Source: Sphingobacterium litopenaei (lineage in GTDB: Bacteria > Bacteroidota > Bacteroidia > Sphingobacteriales > Sphingobacteriaceae). From it: 64,000 bases of DNA. The translations under genes and the position numbers were made by a program. The stretch spans positions 124,001 to 188,000 of the forward strand of contig NZ_JACOIJ010000004.1 of the NCBI RefSeq assembly GCF_014692495.1. The letters run 5' to 3'. Positions 27,211 through 36,480 of this stretch are shown here, piece by piece. Under the pieces are notes generated by a model. It was not told the origin of the DNA, made no database searches, and saw nothing but the letters and a program-made list of their open reading frames with translations. Within the stretch, counting starts at the first letter, position 1, and each line of letters opens with the position of its first letter.

Positions 27211-28849
27211 CGTATAAATTATTTTCTAAGACATCACCCGCAGCAATATATCGTTCATATCTCTTTTGATAAATGCCCACCACTTCGCTGTTTGGATAAT
27301 AAGTTTGTTCAAATCCATGTCCCATTTTTGCCATTGCCTCACCCACATTGGAATAGACATTAGCCGCCACTGCAGCAAACATAGCTGCACCTAAAGCACA
27401 AGTTTGATCCGATTTGTGCACCTTAATGGGCATATTGAGAATATCGGCCATCATTTGCATGATGAAAGGAGACTTTTTAGGAATACCTCCCATGGCAATA
27501 ATCCCTTTTACTGGAACACCTTGCTCCACAAAGCATTCGGCTATTTTACGCGCACCAAAACAAGTGGACTCCACGATAGCTCGGAATAATGAGATAGTAT
27601 CTGATGCAAGGTTTAAGTCTAATATGGAAGCCTTTAAGTTTTGATTAGCAAATGGAGTACGTCGACCATTCAACCAATCTACAGCTAAAGGATGTTTTAC
27701 ATCTGGCACGATTTCATTTGCCTTTTCACTTAATTTTAAAAGAAGAGTCGATTCAATCCCTTGAAGCATCGACTCTTCTAGCTCATAGATATGTTGTAAG
27801 GGCCACATGAGGATATTTTTGAACCAGGCATATGCATCCCCAAATGCGGATTGCCCAGCTTCTAATCCTACCATATTTGGTATTACCGAACCATTTACCT
27901 GTCCGCAAATACCCTTTAACGTAAAGTCTAATTTTTCGGGTGTTACCAGTATATCACAAGTGGATGTGCCCACAATTTTACTTAAATAATAAGGCTCGAT
28001 TTCTCCCCCTACAGCTCCCATATGACAATCGAATGCACCTACACCTACTACCACATTCCTCGAAAGCCCTAATTTCTCCGCCCATTCGGACGAAAGATTG
28101 CCCACCACCTGATCTGAAGTATATGTTTGGGTACCTAGACGTTGTACCTGGTCTTTTAGCAAAGGATCCAATGCTGTAAAGAATTCATTAGGTGGATAGC
28201 CATTAAATTCCTCAGCCCATAATCCTTTATGTCCTGCCGCACACACGCCTCTTTTTAATTGTGTAACATCTTTTCCACCAGTTAACTCAAAAGGAATCCA
28301 GTCACAATGCTCTACCCAAGTGTAGGCTGCACGTTGCACTTTTTCATCTACGCGTAGGATGTGCAGCATCTTTGCCCAAAACCATTCCGAAGAATATACG
28401 CCACCGACATATTTTAAATAGTCTGTTTTATATTTTGTTGCATGTTGATTGATTTCACTAGCTTCTTTGATTGAAGTATGGTCCTTCCAAAGCACAAACA
28501 TAGCGTTTGGATTCTCCGCAAATTCAGGAGTCATTGCAAGTGGTTTTCCTTCTCGGTTGACCGCTACTGGTGTAGAACCAGTGGTATCCACAGAAATTCC
28601 TACCACTAGATTGGCTGTTTGGGCTTCTACGTCAGAAAGACAGCCTTTAATGACTTCTTCAATAGTTTCTAAATAGTCTAATGGATGTTGTCTGAATTGA
28701 TTGGTTCCCGGATTACAGTATAATCCCTTTTTCCATCTCGGATAATAGCTCACACGTGATGCTAGCTCTTGACCATTTGTTGCATCCACTAAAATTGCAC
28801 GCACAGAATCGCTCCCAAAGTCTACCCCAATTACACAAGGATTATTCAT
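27200..28849 (-). CDS. araB: Ribulokinase
   Basis: A 549-residue FGGY-family kinase with VIGVDFGSDSVRAILVDATN (phosphate loop), GISVDTTGSTPVAV, a VGVGAFDCHMGAVG core (catalytic Asp candidate), SKIVGTSTCDILV, and MGGIPKKSPFIMQMMADIL with KSDQTCALGAAMFAA near the C-terminus. It phosphorylates L-ribulose to L-ribulose 5-phosphate. It is the promoter-proximal gene of the operon and divergent from the regulator gene; the 130-bp space between them carries the likely operator. Length fits bacterial AraB proteins (about 550-570). Confidence 0.96.
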   Translation of the reverse strand: MNNPCVIGVDFGSDSVRAILVDATNGQELASRVSYYPRWKKGLYCNPGTNQFRQHPLDYLETIEEVIKGCLSDVEAQTANLVVGISVDTTGSTPVAVNREGKPLAMTPEFAENPNAMFVLWKDHTSIKEASEINQHATKYKTDYLKYVGGVYSSEWFWAKMLHILRVDEKVQRAAYTWVEHCDWIPFELTGGKDVTQLKRGVCAAGHKGLWAEEFNGYPPNEFFTALDPLLKDQVQRLGTQTYTSDQVVGNLSSEWAEKLGLSRNVVVGVGAFDCHMGAVGGEIEPYYLSKIVGTSTCDILVTPEKLDFTLKGICGQVNGSVIPNMVGLEAGQSAFGDAYAWFKNILMWPLQHIYELEESMLQGIESTLLLKLSEKANEIVPDVKHPLAVDWLNGRRTPFANQNLKASILDLNLASDTISLFRAIVESTCFGARKIAECFVEQGVPVKGIIAMGGIPKKSPFIMQMMADILNMPIKVHKSDQTCALGAAMFAAVAANVYSNVGEAMAKMGHGFEQTYYPNSEVVGIYQKRYERYIAAGDVLENNLYDVQ

Positions 28850-28906
28850 TTTATAATTGTTTTTCAGTTTATAATTGTCATCAATAAGACAGATGTCTCA
28901 ATAATT

Positions 28907-28923
28907 AGTGTCAAATTAACACT
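28907..28923. promoter_or_regulatory. Candidate AraR operator between araB and the NUDIX regulator
   Basis: The sequence AGTGTCAAATTAACACT is an imperfect palindrome: the outer arms AGTGT/ACACT are exact, the inner AA/TT also pair, and one position mismatches. It lies midway in the divergent promoter region, and on the minus strand its centre overlaps a TTAATTTG close to the TAnnTTTG -7 element. A nearby AGAC-agat-GTCT (28887-28898) is a second, shorter dyad. Binding by the adjacent NUDIX regulator is inferred from position. Confidence 0.5.
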
Positions 28924-28979
28924 TATTTTTGAAGTTTAAAATTTTTTTTTAATTTTTATATAATTATTAATTTAAACTC

Positions 28980-29675
28980 ATGACTTTAGACTTCTACAAA
29001 AAGAATAAAAAAATCCTTCTGGCCGTCGATTGTATCATATTCGGATTCAACAAAGAAGAGCTTGAAATTCTTCTTATTCAACGTGATTTTGAGCCTGAAA
29101 AAGGAAAATGGAGTTTGATGGGCGGTTTCGTAGAAGAAAATGAGTCTCCTGGCGACGCTGCACAACGAGTTCTGAAATCCCTGACTGGATTAGACCATAT
29201 ATATATGGAACAATTTGCTGTTTTTGGCAATCCCAACCGCGAACCGCAGGAACGTGTAGTCAGCTTATGCTATTTTGCATTAATCAATACCGAAATCCTT
29301 AGTACAGATTATAAAGCCAAATGGTTTAAATTGGAAAAATGTCCTCCATTGATTTTCGATCATAATGAAATGGTGGTGGAAGCGCATAACAAGCTTAAGA
29401 AAAAAGCCGCGCTTTACCCTATTCTCTTCGAACTTCTATCAGATAAGTTTACGATTCCACAAATCACTTTATTATACGAAGCGATTTATCAAAATCAATT
29501 GGACAAAAGAAATTTCACTAGAAAACTTCTTGCCTCCAAATTATTGATCAAACTGAATGAAAAGGACAAAGAAAATTCGAAGAAAGGTGCCTATTATTAT
29601 AAAGTAGACAAATCAATATACAAAGAAAAGATTATATCCTTCCTCAACTTCTTACCAGGTTGGTACGGAGAATAA
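28980..29675 (+). CDS. araR: NUDIX-fold transcriptional regulator of arabinose use (AraR/NrtR type)
   Basis: A 231-residue protein: an N-terminal Nudix domain (about 10-145) followed by a winged helix (about 150-225) with FTIPQITLLYEAIYQNQLDKRNFTRKL, typical of NrtR-family regulators. The Nudix box (residues 49-71) keeps Gly49, Glu55 and Arg63 but the catalytic glutamates are replaced by Val64, Ser67 and Leu68, so hydrolase activity should be lost and the domain probably acts as a ligand sensor. Bacteroidota use such a protein, AraR, as an L-arabinose-responsive repressor. It is divergent from araB, with a palindrome in the shared promoter region. The symbol is assigned by context and family. 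Confidence 0.85.
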   Translation: MTLDFYKKNKKILLAVDCIIFGFNKEELEILLIQRDFEPEKGKWSLMGGFVEENESPGDAAQRVLKSLTGLDHIYMEQFAVFGNPNREPQERVVSLCYFALINTEILSTDYKAKWFKLEKCPPLIFDHNEMVVEAHNKLKKKAALYPILFELLSDKFTIPQITLLYEAIYQNQLDKRNFTRKLLASKLLIKLNEKDKENSKKGAYYYKVDKSIYKEKIISFLNFLPGWYGE

Positions 29676-29677
29676 GA

Positions 29678-29708
29678 AGATAGGGCTGTAAAATTTACAG
29701 CCCTATCT
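29678..29708. terminator. Bidirectional terminator between the regulator and M14 genes
   Basis: A 31-nt perfect inverted repeat (AGATAGGGCTG arm) sits between the converging stops at 29675 and 29711, with T-rich sequence on the plus side and an A-rich stretch that serves the minus side. Confidence 0.8.
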
Positions 29709-29710
29709 CT

Positions 29711-31468
29711 TTATATTTTTACTTCCGTCTCTATCACGCCTCCCTTTTCACTATCTACGATAATCTTTGCTTTGTTTGGATTTCCTTTTACAATCCATTT
29801 GACTTTGACCTCCGTCATTCCTTCAATAGAAGGCACTTCAATTTGTTCGGGTTTATACTTTTGTTCTTCCGTGACATTAAAGTCATCATTCAAAACTCGC
29901 ATACCTGTAATAACATCGACACCTTTTAATGTAATGTAATTCGGTCTATTAATTTTATTGCGAACATCATGATCCGAATGCGTCGGAATAATTCGGGTAT
30001 TCCACACAGAGGCTTTTACTTCATACAAATTACTACCTAATGACTTTACCTTCACATCAGTGAATTCTAATTTCGGAGTATGGTATGCATGAAAAATAGT
30101 AAATGCAGTATTACGGTGCGCATCTTCTTGCAATAGAAATCCTGGATGATTTCTCGTGTAATTTTTCTTCGCCCCACCGATTTCTATTTTACCGAATTGA
30201 GGATGGTCGTACTCTTTCCATGGCACATAAGCATCACCAAACAAAAGTAATTTATCAAAATCATAATATTCATTCTGACCACTTCCAGCTTCTTTATTAT
30301 TGAATAATTTAAAAGTAGTCATCAGTTCATTGGAAAAGGTATAGACACCTCTACCTAAAGCAAAGAAATCAATCTCTCCTCCAAAAACCGTATATAAATC
30401 CTTATGAATTACTATATAATTATAGCCTGGCAACATTTTTTCTCCCGTCCTACCTAACGCATCATACACTTGCACATCTTTACGGGAATAATAACGTTCA
30501 TCGTCTGCAGCTCCTGGACCACGCAAAATCATACCCCCATAATTATGATAGGATTGTGCACCTGCAATATTAGTATGCTTAAAAAAGAAATTTTTCACAG
30601 CCATAGTTTCTGGCAGCGTTCCAGGATAATATAAAGCACCATTCTGCACGTAATTCGGCTGCCAATTCCAGCCCCAATCACGGTTAGGGTCATACGTACC
30701 TGTTATATCTTCATTGACCAACCCATCTCCATCATTATCTATGCCTTCATATCCCAAAAGTTCGTACTCTCCTACTTCCCCTGGCTTTGCTAACACCATG
30801 CGATTGGGATTTTCAGGATCAACTTTATAACGACCAGTTTTGGATTTACGACGCATCGTCACAATATGTCCATCTCCATCTAAATCATCGTACAAGTCTT
30901 CTGCGACCAAACCATCTCCATCATTATCAAAAGGACGACGACCTGTACGTGACGAATGCATCGTATTCGGTTCATAAATAAAATAATCACGAGAGTCTGG
31001 ATTAATAGTCGGCGCTATATAAAATACTTTATCGCGTAATAACTCTTTAATAAAGTCTACTTGATGATAATTCTCGGCCAAATACCAAGCTGTATACATA
31101 GCAATTTCCGAACCTTGTAATTCATTGGCATGAATATTTCCATCTATCCAAAGTCCAGGTTTGCGATCGGTATTCCCATCTTTAAAATCTGAAACCGTCA
31201 AAACAAAAATATCTCGACCTTCGTATGATTTTCCTATGGATTCATATTTCACCAAATTAGGATAAGCTTTCTGCAAGTCCTTACAGAATTGCTCGATCTG
31301 CTTATTATCATGATAACGATTCCAATTCATCGGAACTTTTGGATTTGCCGGAGTCCCAATTGCACGTAGTCCTGGGATATCGATGTCCTTATTTTCTTTT
31401 TGAGCCAACAGGCTTGTACTCATTTGAGTACACAAGAATAGGGCTAAAATTATATGTTTAATTTTCAT
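29711..31468 (-). CDS. M14-family zinc carboxypeptidase, secreted
   Basis: The frame opens at 31522 inside the preceding gene, but the start at 31468 gives a standard signal peptide (MKIKHIILALFLCTQMSTSLLAQ) and is preferred; the product is about 585 residues. M14 zinc motifs are intact: GNIHANELQGSE (HxxE), a later SYHNYGGM histidine and TFSNELM with a candidate catalytic Glu. Two acidic insertions (DNDGDGLVAEDLYDDLDGDG and DNDGDGLVNED) look like calcium-binding DxDGDG loops. A C-terminal beta domain follows. It trims C-terminal residues from peptides outside the cytoplasm. The companion gene 11 nt upstream is a related protein without the catalytic residues. Confidence 0.85.
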   Translation of the reverse strand: MKIKHIILALFLCTQMSTSLLAQKENKDIDIPGLRAIGTPANPKVPMNWNRYHDNKQIEQFCKDLQKAYPNLVKYESIGKSYEGRDIFVLTVSDFKDGNTDRKPGLWIDGNIHANELQGSEIAMYTAWYLAENYHQVDFIKELLRDKVFYIAPTINPDSRDYFIYEPNTMHSSRTGRRPFDNDGDGLVAEDLYDDLDGDGHIVTMRRKSKTGRYKVDPENPNRMVLAKPGEVGEYELLGYEGIDNDGDGLVNEDITGTYDPNRDWGWNWQPNYVQNGALYYPGTLPETMAVKNFFFKHTNIAGAQSYHNYGGMILRGPGAADDERYYSRKDVQVYDALGRTGEKMLPGYNYIVIHKDLYTVFGGEIDFFALGRGVYTFSNELMTTFKLFNNKEAGSGQNEYYDFDKLLLFGDAYVPWKEYDHPQFGKIEIGGAKKNYTRNHPGFLLQEDAHRNTAFTIFHAYHTPKLEFTDVKVKSLGSNLYEVKASVWNTRIIPTHSDHDVRNKINRPNYITLKGVDVITGMRVLNDDFNVTEEQKYKPEQIEVPSIEGMTEVKVKWIVKGNPNKAKIIVDSEKGGVIETEVKI

Positions 31469-31479
31469 TGGACGACAGA

Positions 31480-33087
31480 TTAAAGTTTTACTTCGATTTG
31501 TTGTTCTCCAGAAGTGGGACATCCAGCTTGGATTTTCACGGCACCTTTACCTTTTATCAACCAAGAAAAAGTTTTTGAATCACCTGCTCCTAATGCGCTA
31601 TATAGCTGCAGCCTTTTTCCACTCAAAAACTGCTGATTACTTTGTAAATCACAAACCGTTTTGAATCGTGATACAAAACGTATACGATCTGCTATTTCAG
31701 GATAGGTAGGCATATTACCTACATTCATTACAGATAATTCCACTCGGTAAATATCATCTCCCAGTGAAGTCACCTTAGGCGTAGAAAACACCAATTTTGC
31801 CATATTCTCTAGGAGCTTTACCACGAAGCCGGTATGCGCTTGCACGGAAGTTTCCAAAAACTCTACTGGTGGATTATTTCTAAAAATATCGACAACACCT
31901 CCAACTTCAACTTTTTGATTTGAAAAATCAGGATGATTAACTTTTGACCAAGGCAAGATGGCGCCCTGAACATTATTTATATCCACCCATTTATAGAAAG
32001 TTTCATTGGCATCTGTAGTTTTATTTGTATTCTTCGTAGAATCAGTAACGGAAGGCCACCACAATGGAGTGGAAAAACTAAATTTTCCCAAATGATAATA
32101 TGCCGTATTTGAAAAATTTCCAGGCGAGGATACCATTTTGCTTGCTTCACCTAAAGATTTAGTGTGTTCCTTATATATAGTAGAAATGTATTTAGACATT
32201 TCTACATCATTTACACTCCAAGATTTCACAATACGTTCGTTGGCCGCACGCGCATCATATCGTTCAGGTTCGGAAAGATTATTCGCTAGACCTATATGGA
32301 GGACACTAGCAATTTGTGGATTAGCAAAAATAAAATCTACCAATGCGCGTGTTTCGGGCTCAGATGCAGCATAGTCGCCGCTTTCAGCTAAAAAAGCGTG
32401 ATAATCAAAAGTAAAATTACGATCTATATTTACACCGCCTTCACCATCTTCGCCATATCGTCCATCAAAGTCTTGATCTATACCTTCAGGAAATACAATA
32501 TAATTTCCTTTTTCAGCTTTGGACTTATCAGCAGCGACTAACAAATTAGGATTATCTTTACGCACCTTAAAATTCCCAATCGGCGATTCTACGCGCATTT
32601 GTGAAATGATACCATCCCCATTCAAATCTTTAGCAGAATCTTCATCCAAACGACCATCTCGATCATTGTCTATTTTACGACTATTCCCCGAAAGCCATTG
32701 CTTTGTAGATGAATTACGTTTGTAAGCATCAGGATTTACTAACGGAATAATCCAAATAGACTTGTCTTTCAGCAAAGCTTGAAGAGAATCTTTAGGTAAA
32801 GCTAAAATTTGTTTGGTCAGCTGCAAAGAAGCTATCGTACCAGCAGGATGTTTACCGTCTATCCCGGCTACTACTAGCAAAGTAGGCTTCGGTTTTTCAT
32901 CCAATTGTAGTTTGATGACGGAAATATTTTCATTCCCATAACTTTTTCCGATAACAGTTTGCGAAACCAATCCCTTGGTCGAGTATCCGCTAATGGAAGA
33001 TTGTACTTCAGCATAGGAAGGATATTTGAGCTGTGCTAAAGACAACAACGGACTAATAAGTAACAAACCCAAAAAGGTCTTTTTCAT
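31480..33087 (-). CDS. M14-like carboxypeptidase homolog, probably inactive
   Basis: This 535-residue secreted protein (signal MKKTFLGLLLISPLLSLAQ) has the same layout as the next gene, including acidic DNDRDGRLDEDSAKDLNGDG and DQDFDGRYGED loops and a C-terminal beta domain. At the zinc site the expected HxxE reads GIDGKHPAGT, so the metal-binding Glu is Gly. The region corresponding to TFSNELM in its neighbour reads SFSTPLWW, so the catalytic Glu is missing too. A His equivalent to the third ligand (SVLHIGLANN) remains. It is probably a non-catalytic binding or partner protein for the active paralog, with which it is likely co-transcribed. The alignment was done by eye. Confidence 0.75.
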   Translation of the reverse strand: MKKTFLGLLLISPLLSLAQLKYPSYAEVQSSISGYSTKGLVSQTVIGKSYGNENISVIKLQLDEKPKPTLLVVAGIDGKHPAGTIASLQLTKQILALPKDSLQALLKDKSIWIIPLVNPDAYKRNSSTKQWLSGNSRKIDNDRDGRLDEDSAKDLNGDGIISQMRVESPIGNFKVRKDNPNLLVAADKSKAEKGNYIVFPEGIDQDFDGRYGEDGEGGVNIDRNFTFDYHAFLAESGDYAASEPETRALVDFIFANPQIASVLHIGLANNLSEPERYDARAANERIVKSWSVNDVEMSKYISTIYKEHTKSLGEASKMVSSPGNFSNTAYYHLGKFSFSTPLWWPSVTDSTKNTNKTTDANETFYKWVDINNVQGAILPWSKVNHPDFSNQKVEVGGVVDIFRNNPPVEFLETSVQAHTGFVVKLLENMAKLVFSTPKVTSLGDDIYRVELSVMNVGNMPTYPEIADRIRFVSRFKTVCDLQSNQQFLSGKRLQLYSALGAGDSKTFSWLIKGKGAVKIQAGCPTSGEQQIEVKL

Positions 33088-33269
33088 AATCTTAGGTTAG
33101 AAGTAGTGGTAAATACTATAGGCTAAAAATAGTCTTTTAACACTAATTTTTTATTAAGTATAAGTAACTTGTTTGATATAATATACGTATATTATCTTAT
33201 TAATTTTGAACAACAAATTTTCGTATCCGAAGAGCTAATTATAAATTTTAAATTATTCTTAACAAACGC

Positions 33270-33300
33270 TTTGCTTTTAATAAGATATACATTATTTTTG
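33270..33300 (+). promoter_or_regulatory. Bacteroidota-type promoter of atpD
   Basis: TTTG at 33270-33273 and TATTTTTG at 33293-33300 are separated by 19 nt, matching the -33/-7 consensus TTTG / TAnnTTTG. Transcription should start near 33307, leaving a leader of about 60 nt before atpD. Confidence 0.8.
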
Positions 33301-33312
33301 CATTCCAAAATG

Positions 33313-33332
33313 CAGCCTGATTAAACAGGCTG
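33313..33332 (+). promoter_or_regulatory. 5'-leader hairpin of atpD
   Basis: CAGCCTG at 33313-33319 pairs perfectly with CAGGCTG at 33326-33332 over a 6-nt loop, starting only about 6 nt into the predicted transcript. There is no T-run, so it is not a terminator. A stabilizing 5' hairpin is a reasonable inference. Confidence 0.6.
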
Positions 33333-33344
33333 TGAATAAATTGA

Positions 33345-34871
<1,527 letters not shown>

Positions 34872-34976
34872 TTAGATATTAGAAATTAGATATGAGATAA
34901 TAGATTTTTTATCTCATATCTATTTGAAGAATTCGTTCTCAAATCTCATATCTCGCATCTCATATCTAACAAAAGA
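34872..34976 (+). repeat. AT-rich intergenic block of repeated ATCTCATATCT units
   Basis: The gap between atpD and atpC consists of variants of TAGATATTAGAAATTAGATA followed by inverted copies: TAGATATGAGATA pairs with TATCTCATATCTA, and ATCTCATATCT occurs three times. The unit can fold into a long AT hairpin without a T-run. It resembles other low-complexity gaps in this window (38165-38307, 44997-45096). Confidence 0.7.
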
Positions 34977-35225
34977 ATGAAATTACAAGTAATAACTCCA
35001 GACAAAATAGCATACGAAGGCGAAGTAACAGCCGTTACAGTACCTGGATCTGCTGGATCTTTTCAAATTTTGAAAGACCACGCTGCTATTGTCTCTACGT
35101 TAGAAGATGGCAAAGTCATTATTAAAGGTAGTAATGGCGAACAAGTCATTATTATCAAAGGTGGTGTAGTTGAAGTAAAGGACAACAATATCATCGTTTT
35201 GGCGGAAGGAATAGTGCAAGGATAA
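34977..35225 (+). CDS. atpC: F1Fo ATP synthase epsilon subunit, short form
   Basis: This 82-residue protein covers only the N-terminal beta-sandwich of epsilon (LQVITPDKIAYEGEVTAVTVPGSAG, FQILKDHAAIVSTLEDGKVII). The C-terminal helical hairpin present in E. coli-type subunits of about 138 residues, which mediates ATPase inhibition, is absent. Short epsilon subunits are usual in Bacteroidota, so this is probably not a truncation; the stop is followed by a good terminator. It pairs with atpD across a 105-bp repeat-rich gap. Confidence 0.93.
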   Translation: MKLQVITPDKIAYEGEVTAVTVPGSAGSFQILKDHAAIVSTLEDGKVIIKGSNGEQVIIIKGGVVEVKDNNIIVLAEGIVQG

Positions 35226-35242
35226 CGATAAAAGATAATGAT

Positions 35243-35284
35243 AAAATAGCCCTTAAAACTTCAGGTTTTAAGGGCTATTTTTTT
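35243..35284 (+). terminator. Rho-independent terminator of atpDC
   Basis: A 17-bp stem (35243-35259 with 35265-35281, AGCCCTT core), a 5-nt loop and a run of T end the atpD-atpC transcript 17 nt after atpC. Confidence 0.92.
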
Positions 35285-35589
35285 GCAACTTTTTTTAGCT
35301 ACAAGACCATTTTAGGAAGAATTTTGAGGATAATACGAAATTTTTCAAAACCTAGAAAATAAACCAATTTTAATTTCGGTTCAGCTATTGAAAAATTTTA
35401 TTTTGTTTAATACATGTATTATAAAATATATTTAAGAAAAATAAATAAACACGAAACAATAAACTTTTTTAAAATAAAGTGTTTGTCTATTGTAAAGAAT
35501 TTTTTTTCGTCTTAACTTGACGAAGCTTCTTATTCGAAGATGTGTACCTAGTCTTTGGGGAGGGAAAGGACACCTTAAAATTTAAACAT
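35285..35589 (+). promoter_or_regulatory. Upstream/leader region of the ilv-leu cluster
   Basis: No gene is visible in these 305 nt. The first 220 nt are very AT-rich. The last 75 nt (about 35510-35585) are markedly less so and contain several short stems: CGTC/GACG, CTTC/GAAG and a GTCTTT...AAAGGAC pairing around GGGGAGGG. This is what a structured mRNA leader would look like, but no known riboswitch or T-box motif was recognised and no leader peptide rich in Ile, Leu or Val was found. Confidence 0.35.
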
Positions 35590-36480
35590 ATGCAATACTA
35601 TAATCAGAACACGAAAATATTTCTAAATGGTGAGTTCGTATTAGCGAAATCAGCTGGCGTAGATTTATTTGGTCAGTCGTTGCATTATGGCTATGGAGCC
35701 TTCGAAGGATTACGCGCTTACAACACACACAATGGTACGCGTATCTTCAAGGCAGAAGCACATTTTGAAAGATTACGTAAATCTTGTGAGTCTATTGGAC
35801 TTCCATATAAATGGAACAACAGAACGTTGATTGAAAAGTGTTACGAATTATTGGAAATAAACAATCTTCGTGCAGCATATATAAGACCCTTAGTATTCTC
35901 TGGATCTAATATGCACCTTACCTCTTCAGAAGATGCGAATATCATGTTGGCCGCTTGGGAATGGGGTCCCTATTTAGGACAAAATCTATTGAACGTTAAC
36001 ATTTCAAAATACGAGCGTCCTAACCCAAAATCTTTCCATATAGACGCGAAGATTTCAGGACAGTACATCAATTCCATTCTTGCCTCGACAGATGCTATTC
36101 GTAATGGATACGATGAAGCCTTGATGTTGGATCAAGATGGTTACGTCGCACAGGCTTCGAGTGAGAATATTTTTATTGAAAAGGATTATAAAATCTATAC
36201 ACCGCCATTGGGAGATGTGTTCCCTGGCATAACAAGAAAAACGGTGATTGGCATCTGCAAAGAATTGGGATTCGAAATCATCGAGAAGAAACTAACCGTC
36301 CAGGATATCTATACAGCTGACAGTGCCTTCTTAAGTGGCACTGCTGCTGAGATTATTGGTATCAAACAGGTGGACCATATCGTTTACAAAGAAGAATGGG
36401 AACATAGCATTGGTGCTACGATCCAAAGAAAATATAAAAACTTAGTATTAGAGCAAGAGAATTATGAAGTCATCATCTGA
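35590..36480 (+). CDS. ilvE: Branched-chain amino acid aminotransferase
   Basis: The frame is open from 35542, but Met at 35590 ([17 protein letters not shown]) matches the usual IlvE start and gives 296 residues. It is a fold-type IV PLP enzyme: [27 protein letters not shown], the PLP-Lys region [36 protein letters not shown] and [12 protein letters not shown]. It performs the last step of Ile, Val and Leu synthesis, transferring amino groups from glutamate to 2-oxo acids. It overlaps ilvD by 17 bases, showing tight coupling at the head of the cluster. Confidence 0.95.
   Translation: MQYYNQNTKIFLNGEFVLAKSAGVDLFGQSLHYGYGAFEGLRAYNTHNGTRIFKAEAHFERLRKSCESIGLPYKWNNRTLIEKCYELLEINNLRAAYIRPLVFSGSNMHLTSSEDANIMLAAWEWGPYLGQNLLNVNISKYERPNPKSFHIDAKISGQYINSILASTDAIRNGYDEALMLDQDGYVAQASSENIFIEKDYKIYTPPLGDVFPGITRKTVIGICKELGFEIIEKKLTVQDIYTADSAFLSGTAAEIIGIKQVDHIVYKEEWEHSIGATIQRKYKNLVLEQENYEVII

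Noticed and set aside
31469-31522. N-terminal extension of the active M14 carboxypeptidase
   Set aside because: It overlaps the end of the preceding gene and hides a standard signal peptide beginning at 31468.
34872-34976. CRISPR array between atpD and atpC
   Set aside because: The repeats are about 11 nt, imperfect, AT-only and without unique spacers; no cas genes are present.
34977-35225. atpC as a frameshifted or truncated gene
   Set aside because: Short epsilon subunits lacking the helical domain are normal in Bacteroidota, and a good terminator follows closely.
35542-35589. 16-residue N-terminal extension of ilvE
   Set aside because: Family members begin near [14 protein letters not shown]; the upstream codons overlap the putative leader and show no homology.
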